Assembly (NCBI GenBank): GCA_033032175.1 | Contig: CM065308.1 | Location: 19,277,590 to 19,341,589, forward strand | Source of the DNA: Saturnia japonica | Taxonomy: Eukaryota; Arthropoda; Insecta; Lepidoptera; Saturniidae | Reading direction: 5' to 3' | DNA length: 64,000 nucleotides | In this document: positions 54,901 through 63,479 of the stretch, piece after piece | How the letters are laid out: each line of letters starts with the position of its first letter | Position numbering within the stretch: the stretch's first letter is position 1 | Translations under genes and position numbers: made by a program | Notes under the pieces: generated by a model | What the model was told of the DNA's origin: nothing | Seen by the model: only the letters and a program-made list of their open reading frames with translations | Databases searched by the model: none

Positions 54901-57900
54901 TCACGTGCGGATGATTGTGGAAGCCCGAACACTCCAATAGTCTGACCACTTCTGAGTCACCCACCTACAGCATTTTTAACGTCCAAGCGATAAAGAATTG
55001 GAATTTAGGTAATAATATTGGAATCGAAATAGTAATATTGATATTATCTGAATTTGAAAAATGATTATACTCGAATTCTTCTAGAAACTAGAAACATCAT
55101 GGAACACGCACACATTGAAATCTTGTTGGTGTGATTGCATAAGCAAACAAAGGAAAACGTGTCATCCGGACAGACAAACGAAAAAAATTTAATTTGATTT
55201 TCAGGGCTTTCATATAGAATGTCTATCAGGAAATTTGGAAAAAAAAATGATATGTACAGACAAAGCTACAAGTATGTTAAGATAAGGGTTAAACAATATA
55301 TAGATGATTTTCAACACCAACTATACTTGTAGCAAGTTCATATATACCTTCATGTGATACATGACCAATTCATTTGCTAGTGTATTCCTGATATGGGCCT
55401 CCTGTATTTTCTGATACACTACAGAGTGTATGATGCATACACCACAGTAAATGCTGAAAGCGAGTGCCATTTCCTCGTCCATTGCATCAAAGTACGGGTC
55501 ACCGACCTTGTTAATCAGCTGACCAACACCTATGATACCAGTCTGCTCTCTTATCGGGAAACACAATATGGTTCTAAAAATAATTGAAATAGAGTTGTTA
55601 TTTCACCTACGGTAGGTACTTTTAATTTCAGATCTTTTTGGGCCTGTTTTCAATGGACCTGATTTTGTAGCGATCGCTGTTGGTGATGGAAAGTATATTG
55701 GTGACTGCCGATGTAAAATTCCATAGGTAGTTGTCGCCTACAAAAATACCTCTTCATGCCTCGTTTGAAGGAACTGATATCGTAGCAGGAAGGGAACAAA
55801 TTGGCAAAGAGATTATTCCACATCTTGACAGTACGGCAAACATAAGAGTTAATTTGATTAATTAATGACATTTTTTATGAAATGAATCTATAGAGGCAAC
55901 ACTAGAAATGAATACAACTAAAGTGACAAACAAGCATACGGCATACGGATGGTACACATCTACCGTATCCTATGGACGCTATAGACATAACTAGCGCTTT
56001 GCCTGATCTTGAACCCCCCTCATAGCTCTGGAAACCCTACTCACCGTAGGAACACAAGCCAAGTTTATTTGGTTGCGATCTTCTGTAGAGTGGAGGTATT
56101 CCACCAGGCAGAGTGCCCTAAATACAGAGAAATCTCCGAAGAAATGTCTCTGTGCCTACCTTCCTCTCTCACTTATTTTTTTTTAAAAGACGGAGGTTAC
56201 TGAATTTGTTTATGAACCGCTCCGGATGATTCTTTTTTTGTTGGATAGGGGACACCTTAAGAGTGACCCTGTATTAATTTAAATGCCATTAGACTTTCAA
56301 CATCAATGATACATTAAGGAACTCTTCAAAACCGTTGAAGTTCGATTTCTTTTTTGCTAAAACTTGTCTTGTAGTTGTATCGTATACGTATTATTGAACT
56401 TTCAACAAGTTGTTTTTTAAAGACTGTAAAGTTATACCTATGGTTATACGTACTTGCAATCAACTCCTGGTAGACTGTCAATCTTTGGGTCGAAAGACGG
56501 GTGGTCCTTTGCAGATTTTGCGTTGATGAGTACTCCCGTTTGGATGACGGTTCCTGCGATGCCCACGTCAAGAGGGAATCGTCTTTCCGATTCTTTATCT
56601 TCCTAAATACACTTTTTTTTGGTAATGTTTCGAAGGAAATTTTCTCGAGGTATGTAACTAAACGAAATGAAGCAATGATGGTACAGTTGGCGGCGTGTAC
56701 GGAATCCGCGTCGATCGACGTGAGTTCGAATCTCTGCAATGAGCCTGAGCTTTCGGTAGAGGAAAACATCATGATGAAACCATAAAATGGTGGTTGGGCT
56801 TTTTCTAAAGCTCACCTGACTATCTCCCACCCTCAAGTTGAAAATCTGTCGCCAAACGTCAATAGGTGTGTTCCGGCAGCTGCACTTCAGAACCGGCCTT
56901 CTACTAGGATTTGTGTGTTACAATCTTAGGCCATATCGTCACTTAATATCAGGAGAAATTGCGGCCAAAATGCTAAAAACTATATAGGGGAAAAAATGAA
57001 ATTAAATGAAAAAGTCATGTGCATCATAAATTAGTATTAATACAAGCAATGTATACATTAATGTAATACTAATTAATGTATAGAGACTTCAACTCATCTT
57101 TGGGCGCGGCCCTATTTGTGCGTATGCTAATAAACATGCAGTTTTTATTTGATTGACAGTGACGCGTCAGTCTTCTTCCGACCAACACGTGTTCTTATCG
57201 CTTTGTTCTACGGGTACAGTCGGTAATAAAAATTCATGGTTCGTCAAGGAGAAAATATTTCACCTAACCAGTGTCGTACTACATCATTCGTAGTATCAAA
57301 ATAATCAGAATATTAAAACGCTAAATTCTAATTTAAAAAATATAGATATTAAGTAATAGGTAACAGAAAAAATAAACAGCAATATGGTATAAAAATTCTT
57401 CGTCTACCACCATACTATATCCTAAACCCTATAGAAAATATTTGGGCAATTTAAAAAGATATATTGCTTTACAAAACTTTGAACAGAACGTGAGGGAAAT
57501 AATGAAATTAATAGAAACTTAATTATTTGGTATTTCTAGTGGTAGTGATACGGAATAATATGTTCAATAAACATGAATTTACATAATTGAGCTGTTAAAA
57601 TAAAATGTAAAAACATTCTACATAATATAAGTAAATAACTAATAGAATTCTCTTGTGTATTTGCCTATACCCCCTGACACGCACACGAAGTCACTGTGAT
57701 CTATACACCCTTTACGCACACATAGGGCCGCGCGCACAAATTAATTAAACTGTCTATAATTATATATTACGTAATGTATTGATTGATAAATAATTGAAAA
57801 ATGTTATCCTTTTAGCTTCCGATATAATTTTATGATTCGTTGTATCAGAAACTGGATTGAATTTTATTCTGTTATTGAAGAATTTATATCACCTGTTTTC

Positions 57901-60900
57901 ATATACTATGTATTTAGAAACGCACCAAATAGATATTTTATGATATATCAAAACTACAAAGTAAATAGATTGTGGAATAGAATCAGAATTATATAGTAAA
58001 TCATACCTTCCACGGAGGAAAGGAATCGACTAACTCCATTTTATCAATATCCACCAACATTACAGAACAGTACTCGGCTTTCGTCAACTGCTTCGCTTGC
58101 TCCATAGCTATTTGTAAAAGAGTTTCCAGCGAAGCCACCTAAACATATTTATTCAAACCTTTTGCTATAAACATACTTCTCTATTTACATTCCACTAACA
58201 GGTTTTAAAGAAGTTTACGACTACAATAATCTTTAGAGGCTTCTACAGTGAGGTGAATACCCAGGGCATGCAAAGCAAATTAAAAATATTTTATTTTATT
58301 CAGTTCCTAAGAAGAAACTTATAAACGTTAACACTCTACTACCGTTTGGGAAGACATTTCATTCATCGAGAAAAGCTGGCGATAAATGGCATCGTGTTTA
58401 TCAAATATTTTTTAAACCGTAAAATAAATAATTTTTACAGATATGAACACTATTATTCGCATAAAGATACTCACCTGTTCTATATGGTTCTTCAACATAT
58501 TCTCCAGCAAAAATAGAACCTAACACTGTTATCAAAAAAAATTATCTTTCTAAGTCTCAAACACGGGATAAGTAAATTGTGTTTATTTTAAGTAATAAAA
58601 CTATGTCGGTCATTTACAAAACCAAGTTAAATGATGTATTGGGAGGACAAAGTTAAGATATACAATTTCTAAAACTTGTTCTTTAGTGATTCACGAGGTC
58701 CCATATTGTACATGCAGAAGATCAAGCTGTTAGATTTATAAGCAGTTATCCAACTCAGCAGTAATCCTATATCTAACCATCTTAAAAATCCTTTCTCAGT
58801 TCTCATCTACGACATAAGGTAACGGTGCTTTGTATGTCAGTAAGTTTTCAGTTCTTTATGAAGTAGATTTAAAATGACCAAAAACTCACTTGCGTGAAAA
58901 GTCTTCGCGCCACGCGTAATAATTGTTGACATTTTTCCTTCAGAGTGGCTTCATATTCATACGATATAGCTTTCTTCAAGGTGGGCCAAGCAAAACTAGA
59001 GAAGAGATACAGAAGTCAAAAGTGATTAGAATCTCACGTTAATAAAAAAAAAAAAGAAATATTAAGAATCATCACACTCGATCGTGAAACACAACACGAG
59101 ATAAAAAGAAATATGGAATGAATTAGTCATACGCAAAACAATTATACCTTATTATTCATTACTTATATCAATTTAATATACTGAGGTAATGCTAGGTAAG
59201 GTAAGGTAAGGTAAGGTTAATGCTATTTTGTAATTAACCACTACGGTTAGCAAGTGTAATCACTCTTCACCGTTAGCAAAATCTAAACAACATAATTAAT
59301 TGTCGCCTGTCAATTAGCCAACAGTAAAATATACATACATACATACATAAATACTATCACGCCTGTATACTCGAAGGGTTAGGCAGAGGTGTACTAACGA
59401 ACACCCACAGTTCGCCGTGTATGTTTTTTAGGTCCCATGTAATAGGAGGCGAGCCTATTGCAATTAATCGGGCACAAAGCCAAACTCCGAGGTTATACTG
59501 AGAATTTCATAGAAAAACCCAATAACACTTTGCTCGACCTGGGAATCGAACCCAGGACCTCGATCATAGCAGTCACGCTTACGACAACTAGGCTAACGAG
59601 GCAGTTTTATAATTAATTCAATTTGTTTTCATATTAAACTAGTTAGCGACCACCACATTTTATTTTATTTTAATATTTATGTGATCACTGACAGCACACA
59701 CTGGTCAAAGTTTATTCTCGAGACACTGCGGTAGCTTAGACGAGAAGATGCTACGTAGCCATTCGAACTTTCCCAGCCGAGTTGAATCCGACGATTAACC
59801 TCTTTCTGGGAGTTGGATTTACCTAACCGGATAGGTTGTCCTAGGTAAAAATAATCATTAACTATTCTAAGCATATAATCTTTGATCTTCGCGGGGCTAA
59901 GACGTGGTCGCTAATTATGGGCCTCATAAAAAAGCTCAAGGTCACTTTAAGGGCTGTGCTCGGAGTCACATATAGCCCTAAGAATAGCTAGGCCTAAGTG
60001 GCACGTAGCTCGTAGAACAGTGGTGGCTGTGTTTGGTTTATGCTGTACCATTAGGGACAGTATCATCAATATGCCGAGCTATTTTTTTTTAATGGCCGAT
60101 GGGGCCAAAGAGTTCTCTAGTGGCTGGCGGCCACGTACCAACTTGACGATTACTCCTTGTAAAGGAATCAACTGCCTTAGATGTTATTAAAACATTTTGT
60201 TAAGAATAAAAGACCAGCTCGACCACAGAGCCACCTATCTCGTTCAAGGATACCAATAGAGTAGTTTATGGTGATCGGTCAAACGGTTTTAGGGTTTATC
60301 AATCTCATAAACCTATGTACCAACATCAGATTATATGGTTTTTTTTTTTCGAGCTGTCTATACTGTTCGACTTAAGGACTCTGGAGCCATTAGAGGCTTT
60401 GAGAGCTTCGCCAGGCTTGGGGACGAGCGCGGAAGGCACTCAGACTAATTGACTAACAACGAATTTCTTGTCCATAAAATTCGGTCTAACTAACTATACT
60501 TATGTTAGTGTTTCTACTTTTTGAGAGGAACGGGAATATTAATTTAGTAATCTGGCAATTCGGTTTAAGTGTAAATAGCTAAAAACAAATTCAAAAACAT
60601 ATGTAACTGAGTGGTGTGCATGTGTGAAGTGCATTGTCATGTTTGTATATTGAAAGCTATTGAATTCAGTATCACTGTATCGCGCGAGCGGATGCAGGGT
60701 CAAGATCTAATTGCCGAAGGAACGGACCTAGTCTGGAGTTGCTGCAAAAGATGGTCGTGGCGGGTATATATATATAGAGGTATAATTATTACAGAAAACA
60801 TTCGTGTATTGTGATCGCGACGTGCTCTTCCAGTATTTTGGGTGCGATGACACACACGACAACACAGAACGGTTTGTCCGCAACTGGGAACATCACGAGA

Positions 60901-63408
60901 CGCTTCTTGGTATTATCTTTCTGTATATACTGGAAAGAACGGATTATAAGAATTATAAGTTAGTATGGTATTATAATACCTACACAGATACAAATACATT
61001 TTCATGGAATAAGATTTTCAGGAGTGAACGAAAAATTAGTCATGGAAAGAAAAATTATATTAAGTACAAAAAGTAAGCAAATAAATAAAATGAAAATACT
61101 AATACTTATACTAATACTCACTAAGTATATGGTTATTCGCGCATAGAAAAATACAAATAAGGGTATATTATAATGTTGGTTTGTTTTTCCGGACTAATCT
61201 CCGAAACGGTTAAACCAATTTTGATGGTGATTTCATTGGTAGTCTTTTATACATATTATAAAACTCAAAGTCGACGAATTTTCTAAGTTAAAGTGATATA
61301 TGAAATAAGCAGTGACGATAATGGTGAATCAATTAGGAAAAAACGGCGCTTTTGGGGGCGTTTAAATGGCTTATGCTGAGTAAACCATAAGAGATATACC
61401 AAATGTATGTACTACATAATTGTAGATATTTGAAATATCTATAGAAAAATCTGCGATAGCATATATCTATATTCTAAGGACCACCCACAATAAGCATTTT
61501 TGTCTTTAAAATAACCTGCGGGCGACGATTGTAAGTGGCGACCGATGGCATTCTGCCCATGCGACCGGAGCCGCGGGCACAGCTATAATATTTATAATCA
61601 TTAAATCTCATAAAACAATTCATACGCACTTACAGGGTTAATAATGTTTTGTAAATCTTGATCTAAATTCGATACAAGTTCAATGTGGTCCACGGTGGAC
61701 TTCACCATGTCTATTAACTTCTGGGACATCTGTAAATAAAGCTCACGATCATTATAATTAAAACACAAAACTATTTCAAATAATTATGTGCCCAATTTAA
61801 AGTCTACGATCAACCATGTGGAAGATAATTAATAACGTAAGTTCATGTAAACTTACTACAGGAAGATTTTCAACAAAAAAAACAAACCAACTTCAACGAT
61901 TTTGAGGTGTTCCCTGGTGTATCTTCGAAAACGAAGGTCCAATGCCAAACAAATTAAAAGGGAGCCACCTTTGAGGTATTCTTTTTTCAATGAAAAAATA
62001 AACATCTAAATTGGTTCATAAAGAAAGAAGTTATGCCTGAACACCCATTATAAAAAAATATCGAATTAAGAACCTCCTCCTTTTTTAGAACTTGGTTAAA
62101 AAATGATAAAATCCGATCGAGTTTCAGTGGTAGAGTTTTGACTTTCATTCCTTCTTATCTTAAGGCCTAAATTGAATCAAATATTTGATATTGAGTTTTC
62201 CAAAAGACATGGCAGAGTTTTTTTATAGGGTTAGTTATTTAATTTCTTTGATGTACCTAGAATAACAAAGGAGACATATATACATCCTTACAAACACTAC
62301 AAAAAACATTTTTATAACGCTTGTGGTACTTTTGTGGCAGGCATGTAACAAACCATTTCAAATTGACTTAATTTCACGTTTCATATTACTATTTTTTTTT
62401 TAACCGGCTGCGAAAAGGAGGAGTGTTATGTTTTTCGAGTGTATTGCATGTCTATTTCTTTGGTACGCTCTGTATCTTGAACGGCTTGGAGGATTTTAGC
62501 ATACGAGATGTCATTAGATACGTTTTAATTGTGGTAGTGACATACGCTATATAATATTTATGTACGATATCTAAATATATAAAAGGCAAAAATAGTTTTT
62601 TTTAATAGTTTTTTTTTTTGTTGCAGTCGGGATTTTTTTTCCTCTTTAATAATGTGGCATTTTTAAGGAAATTCAGCCTTTTTTTTTTGTTTATGAACCG
62701 ATTTAGATGTTTTTTTTTATCATTAGAAAGGGGATACCTCACAGCTCGTCTCATTTTAATTTCAGTGCTATTGGACCTTCGACTTCAAAGATACACCAGG
62801 GAACTCCTCAAAATTATTGAAGCTGGTTTTCTTTTTTGTTAAAAATTATCTTAATAATAACGATGTGGTCCAAGATGGCAACAGCTACAGGAACACACCC
62901 ATACGTGCTTGGCGACAGATTTACAACTTGAAAATGGTAGCTAGCCAGGCGGGCATTAGAAAATAACCTACCGAATTGCTATGGTTTCAACCTGATGTTT
63001 TCACACGTCGATCGGCCGAGGAAATGGCGATACCGGGGTAAGGCTTACAGGTCCTCCAAGTCGCGACCACCATGTGTATAGTGAAAAGCACGTCATAATG
63101 ACTCACGTATATACGTCACGTTTCGAGATCAGCCGGTGCATATCCAGTTTTTATTTACACAGTCCGGTATAAAAGCGAGAACTGACGCTGGCTTGTTGGG
63201 ATTGTACTGTTTTACCATCAACATTACATTAGCATTATATCCTAACACTGAGCTATCATTGCTTCAATCTCCAATAAACATCAATACGTACAAGTAATTT
63301 AAGTTTTCGCGGCAAAATTCTTGTGCCTATCGTTTCGATGTAGGCATCCATACGTTCCGAGTGCACTACGATCTGGAGAACCAGTTCCGCGTCGCACTCC
63401 TCACATAA
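42289..63408 (-). CDS. PDE2A: PDE2-type cyclic nucleotide phosphodiesterase (5' end beyond right edge)
   Basis: Minus-strand exons, 5' to 3': 63292-63408, 61634-61729, 60793-60920, 58890-58995, 58007-58138, 56454-56602, 55348-55573, 54810-54964, 53959-54117, 49492-49580, 45275-45464, 44803-44944, 43632-43777, 42719-42815, 42289-42417. All have GT-AG sites and compatible phases; together 686 codons plus TGA. PDE2 hydrolyses cAMP and cGMP and is stimulated by cGMP binding to GAF-B. Visible: end of GAF-A ([18 protein letters not shown]), linker helix ([14 protein letters not shown]), GAF-B ([35 protein letters not shown]), [12 protein letters not shown], then the catalytic domain: YHSWLHA (395, 399), [10 protein letters not shown] (437-446), [27 protein letters not shown] (D548). 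The invariant glutamine that contacts the nucleotide is Glu (E599). The first two exons are less certain. The catalytic pieces resemble human PDE2A more than PDE5, 6, 10 or 11. Vertebrate PDE2A is about 940 aa, so the N-terminus is missing. Confidence 0.9.
42915..42957. repeat. (AT)n microsatellite
   Basis: An uninterrupted AT dinucleotide run of 43 bp in the PDE2 intron between exons 43632-43777 and 42719-42815. Confidence 0.95.
44230..44410 (+). mobile_element. LINE reverse transcriptase C-terminal scrap (Jockey/CR1-like)
   Basis: The plus-strand reading [20 protein letters not shown] followed by [15 protein letters not shown] resembles the extreme C-terminus of Jockey/CR1 reverse transcriptases. 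It is short and embedded in a PDE2 intron. Just upstream (43835-44200) there is further transposon-like but unassignable sequence. Confidence 0.55.
44555..44640 (+). repeat. Partial dispersed repeat F2
   Basis: TTAAATTCACTGGCATTGAA, TCGAAGATACATCAGGGAAA and TTGGTTTTC followed by a T-run match the 3' half of F2. Confidence 0.5.
46417..49083 (-). mobile_element. pogo/Tigger-like DNA transposon (2.67 kb), defective
   Basis: Terminal inverted repeats: left CCGTCAACTCCTATAACTTC (46417) and reverse-complemented right CCGTCAACTCCTGTAACTTC (49083), both continuing GCC. Each is flanked by TA (46415-46416, 49084-49085), the expected target duplication. The motif GGCGAAGTT recurs near both ends (about 46609, 46766, 48675, 49042, 49060), as expected for transposase binding sites. 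The interior encodes a broken transposase on the minus strand (46895-47760). It lies in the PDE2 intron between exons 49492-49580 and 45275-45464, in the same orientation as PDE2. Confidence 0.88.
46895..47760 (-). pseudogene. pogo/Tigger-like transposase pseudogene
   Basis: Pieces in order (minus): a pipsqueak-like helix-turn-helix ([19 protein letters not shown] ... [18 protein letters not shown]), a CENP-B-type second DNA-binding part ([17 protein letters not shown]) and the start of a DDE domain ([18 protein letters not shown] ... [19 protein letters not shown] ... [14 protein letters not shown]). The frame changes at an A7 run near 47638-47644 and again near 47170 ([15 protein letters not shown]). 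After GPKLV near 46920 the frame ends, and the region with the second and third catalytic acidic residues is absent. The copy cannot make an active enzyme. Confidence 0.85.
50228..50485 (-). repeat. tRNA-derived SINE (family S2)
   Basis: The minus-strand head holds the B box GGATTCGATTCCCAGGTCG preceded by GAGGTCCT; the body includes GTGCCCGATTAATGG, CTCGCC and CCTAACCCTTCGGGGATAC. It pairs with a copy at 59350-59602, whose A box (TTAGCCTAGTTG) and B box (GGGTTCGATTCCC) are better preserved. Confidence 0.75.
50560..50725 (-). repeat. Dispersed repeat F2 (minus)
   Basis: Plus strand: GAGGAGTTCCCTAGTGTAGA, AAGTCGAAGGTCTAATGCCA and GTTTATAAACAAAGAAGTTA are the reverse complement of F2. Confidence 0.6.
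50925..51210 (+). mobile_element. RTE-like LINE 3' end fragment
   Basis: An 86-codon open frame at 50934-51194 reads [20 protein letters not shown], then [19 protein letters not shown], the RTE-type C-terminus (pattern WYGHVxRRDExxxxRRxL...GRPKKRW). It is open but 5'-truncated. Confidence 0.7.
51368..51550 (+). repeat. Dispersed repeat F2
   Basis: AAAAAGGAGGTTATTCAATT, ATAAACCGATTTGGATGATT, ACGATAAACCAGGGTACTCT and CATTGAACTTGGTTTTG, as in the other F2 copies. Confidence 0.6.
51734..51817 (-). tRNA. tRNA-Leu (anticodon CAG)
   Basis: The minus strand folds as a type II tRNA: acceptor stem GTCAGGA/TTCTGAC (one G-U pair), A box TGGCCGAGCGG, anticodon arm CTGCG-TTCAGGT-CGCAG with CAG at positions 34-36, a long variable arm (ACTTCTGTGGG region), and T arm GTGGG-TTCGAAT-CCCAC with B box GGTTCGAATCC. 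The discriminator base is A. There is no intron, and a TTTT run follows about 15 nt downstream. It lies inside the PDE2 intron 49581-53958 on the same strand. The perfect stems argue for a functional gene rather than a SINE head. Confidence 0.95.
52080..52850 (+). repeat. Dispersed repeat shared with 2370-2860, containing a ~140-bp tandem duplication
   Basis: Begins GTAGGTAGCTAGCGAATTTT as at 2385. A unit of about 140 bp, starting at TCAAAACTGTTTTAAATATG and ending at TTTTATAGAGATTGATCA, is present twice in a row (about 52572-52704 and 52716-52848) with few differences. No protein is recognisable. Confidence 0.7.
52970..53675 (+). mobile_element. RTE-like LINE 3' fragment, split by a solo LTR
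   Basis: The reading [19 protein letters not shown] (53045-53101) continues after the insertion as [20 protein letters not shown] (from about 53348). Further downstream is decayed sequence equivalent to 39440-39735. The two halves join exactly when the 241-bp LTR and one copy of the 5-bp duplication are removed in thought. Confidence 0.75.
53104..53344. mobile_element. Solo LTR (241 bp) with 5-bp target duplication
   Basis: Starts TGTTCGGTCTGATG and ends TCCTAACCCCCACA, giving the classical TGT...ACA LTR ends. The flanks are AGTAT at 53099-53103 and AGTAT at 53345-53349. A long terminal repeat left by recombination of an LTR retrotransposon is the simplest reading. No internal retroviral-type genes are present. 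Strand and superfamily cannot be assigned. Confidence 0.85.
54247..54515 (-). repeat. tRNA-derived SINE (family S1), rearranged
   Basis: The plus strand begins TTGGCCACAATCTCATCTAA and continues GCCGCAACACACATAGGTAT, TTTGGTGACAGATTTTGAAC and GAAAGCTCAGACGCAATGCA, the reverse of the S1 body. The tRNA-like end is altered, with an extra GTGGGTTCGAACCTCCCAC block at about 54486. Confidence 0.6.
55650..55871 (-). mobile_element. LINE reverse transcriptase C-terminal fragment
   Basis: The minus-strand frame reads [20 protein letters not shown], then [16 protein letters not shown], the usual C-terminus of Jockey/R1-like LINE proteins (RTVxxWNxLPxxVF...xFKxxV). It lies in the PDE2 intron just upstream of exon 55348-55573. 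Confidence 0.65.
56178..56360 (+). repeat. Dispersed repeat F2
   Basis: AGACGGAGGTTACTGAATTT, GTTTATGAACCGCTCCGGAT, AAGGAACTCTTCAAAACCGT and GAAGTTCGATTTCTTTTTTG. Confidence 0.6.
56672..56985 (+). repeat. tRNA-derived SINE (family S1), near full length
   Basis: GAAGCAATGATGGTACAGTT (A box), GAGTTCGAATCTCTGCAATG (B box), TGAGCCTGAGCTTTCGGTAG, AACATCATGATGAAACCATA, GTCGCCAAACGTCAATAGGT, and the end at GCGGCCAAAATGC. Confidence 0.75.
57099..57740 (+). mobile_element. Internally deleted DDE transposon (Tc1/mariner-IS630-like)
   Basis: Inverted ends: left TTTGGGCGCGGCCCTATTTG and reverse-complemented right TTTGTGCGCGCGGCCCTATG, both continuing TGCGT with small differences. Inside, plus-strand codons from 57392 read [19 protein letters not shown], the motif around the last catalytic residue of Tc1/mariner/IS630 transposases, then stop. 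The rest of the enzyme is missing, so it is a non-autonomous relic. Confidence 0.7.
58475..58501 (-). other. Possible 27-nt in-frame microexon of PDE2
   Basis: Between exons 58890-58995 and 58007-58138, which meet at phase 0, the minus strand has a TTCTATTTTTGCTGGAG acceptor, nine open codons (NMLKNHIEQ) and a consensus CAG|GTGAGT donor. Inclusion keeps the frame. Comparison with vertebrate PDE2A suggests a direct join of LFTQ to VASLETLL, so this would be a lineage-specific or alternative exon, or a chance match. Confidence 0.4.
59350..59602 (-). repeat. tRNA-derived SINE (family S2)
   Basis: The minus strand begins TGCCTCGTTAGCCTAGTTGT (A box TTAGCCTAGTTG) and has GTCCTGGGTTCGATTCCCAG (B box) about 50 nt later. 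The body is shared with 50228-50485 and ends CCTAACCCTTCGAGTATAC. A short TACA/CATA tract (59335-59350) follows at its 3' end. Confidence 0.8.
59670..60195 (+). mobile_element. 5'-inverted RTE LINE insertion (twin-priming structure)
   Basis: Minus strand 59874-59677: [20 protein letters not shown] ... [14 protein letters not shown] ... [11 protein letters not shown]. Plus strand from 59902: [33 protein letters not shown] reading, the next part of the same RTE protein, then the element's 3' end (GGCGGCCACG...TACTCCTTG) to about 60190. The 5' part is inverted relative to the 3' part, with the breakpoint between CVLSVIT and TWSLIMG. The copy is decayed. Confidence 0.7.
60340..60760 (-). repeat. 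Old copy of poly(A) retroposon family P
   Basis: The minus strand matches blocks of 30430-31056: AGACTAGGTCCGTTCCTTCG, CTCGCGCGATACAGTGA, CTGAGTGCCTTCCGCGCTCG, CCCCAAGCCTGGCGAAGCTC, TCTAATGGCTCCAGAG. It is diverged and has lost its A-tail. Confidence 0.55.
61160..61605 (-). repeat. Dispersed CTAGC...CAAAC-type repeat (minus)
   Basis: The minus strand starts TAGCTGTGCCCGCGGCTCCG and ends GAGATTAGTCCGGAAAAACA with an AACCAACATTATAATATACC tail. It occupies most of the intron between two PDE2 GAF-A region exons. Confidence 0.6.
61866..62098 (-). repeat. Dispersed repeat F2 (minus)
   Basis: Plus strand: AACTTCAACGATTTTGAGGT, GTTCCCTGGTGTATCTTCGA, TTGGTTCATAAAGAAAGAAG and AATTAAGAACCTCCTCC, a full-length reverse copy. 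Confidence 0.65.
62399..62836 (+). repeat. F1 and F2 repeats in tandem
   Basis: F1 (AGGAGGAGTGTTATGTTTTT ... ACGGCTTGGAGGATTTTAGC ... TTGCAGTCGGGATTTTTTTT) is followed directly by F2 (GTTTATGAACCGATTTAGAT ... AGATACACCAGGGAACTCCT ... GAAGCTGGTTTTCTTTTTTG). The adjacency suggests F1 and F2 could be parts of one longer element. Confidence 0.6.
62862..63268 (-). repeat. tRNA-derived SINE (family S1), interrupted by ~225 bp
   Basis: Body 62862-63012 (GATGTGGTCCAAGATGGCAA ... TGGTTTCAACCTGATGTTTT ... CACGTCGATCG) and head 63238-63268 (CACTGAGCTATCATTGCTTC). The intervening 63013-63237 is foreign and contains CCGGTATAAAAGCGAGAACT, resembling a pol II core promoter. Confidence 0.6.
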
Positions 63409-63479
63409 CTATAAATAGCATGTGTTAAATTAATTTCGAAATTACTTTGTTAATAAGATACGTAATAAATCTATATGGG

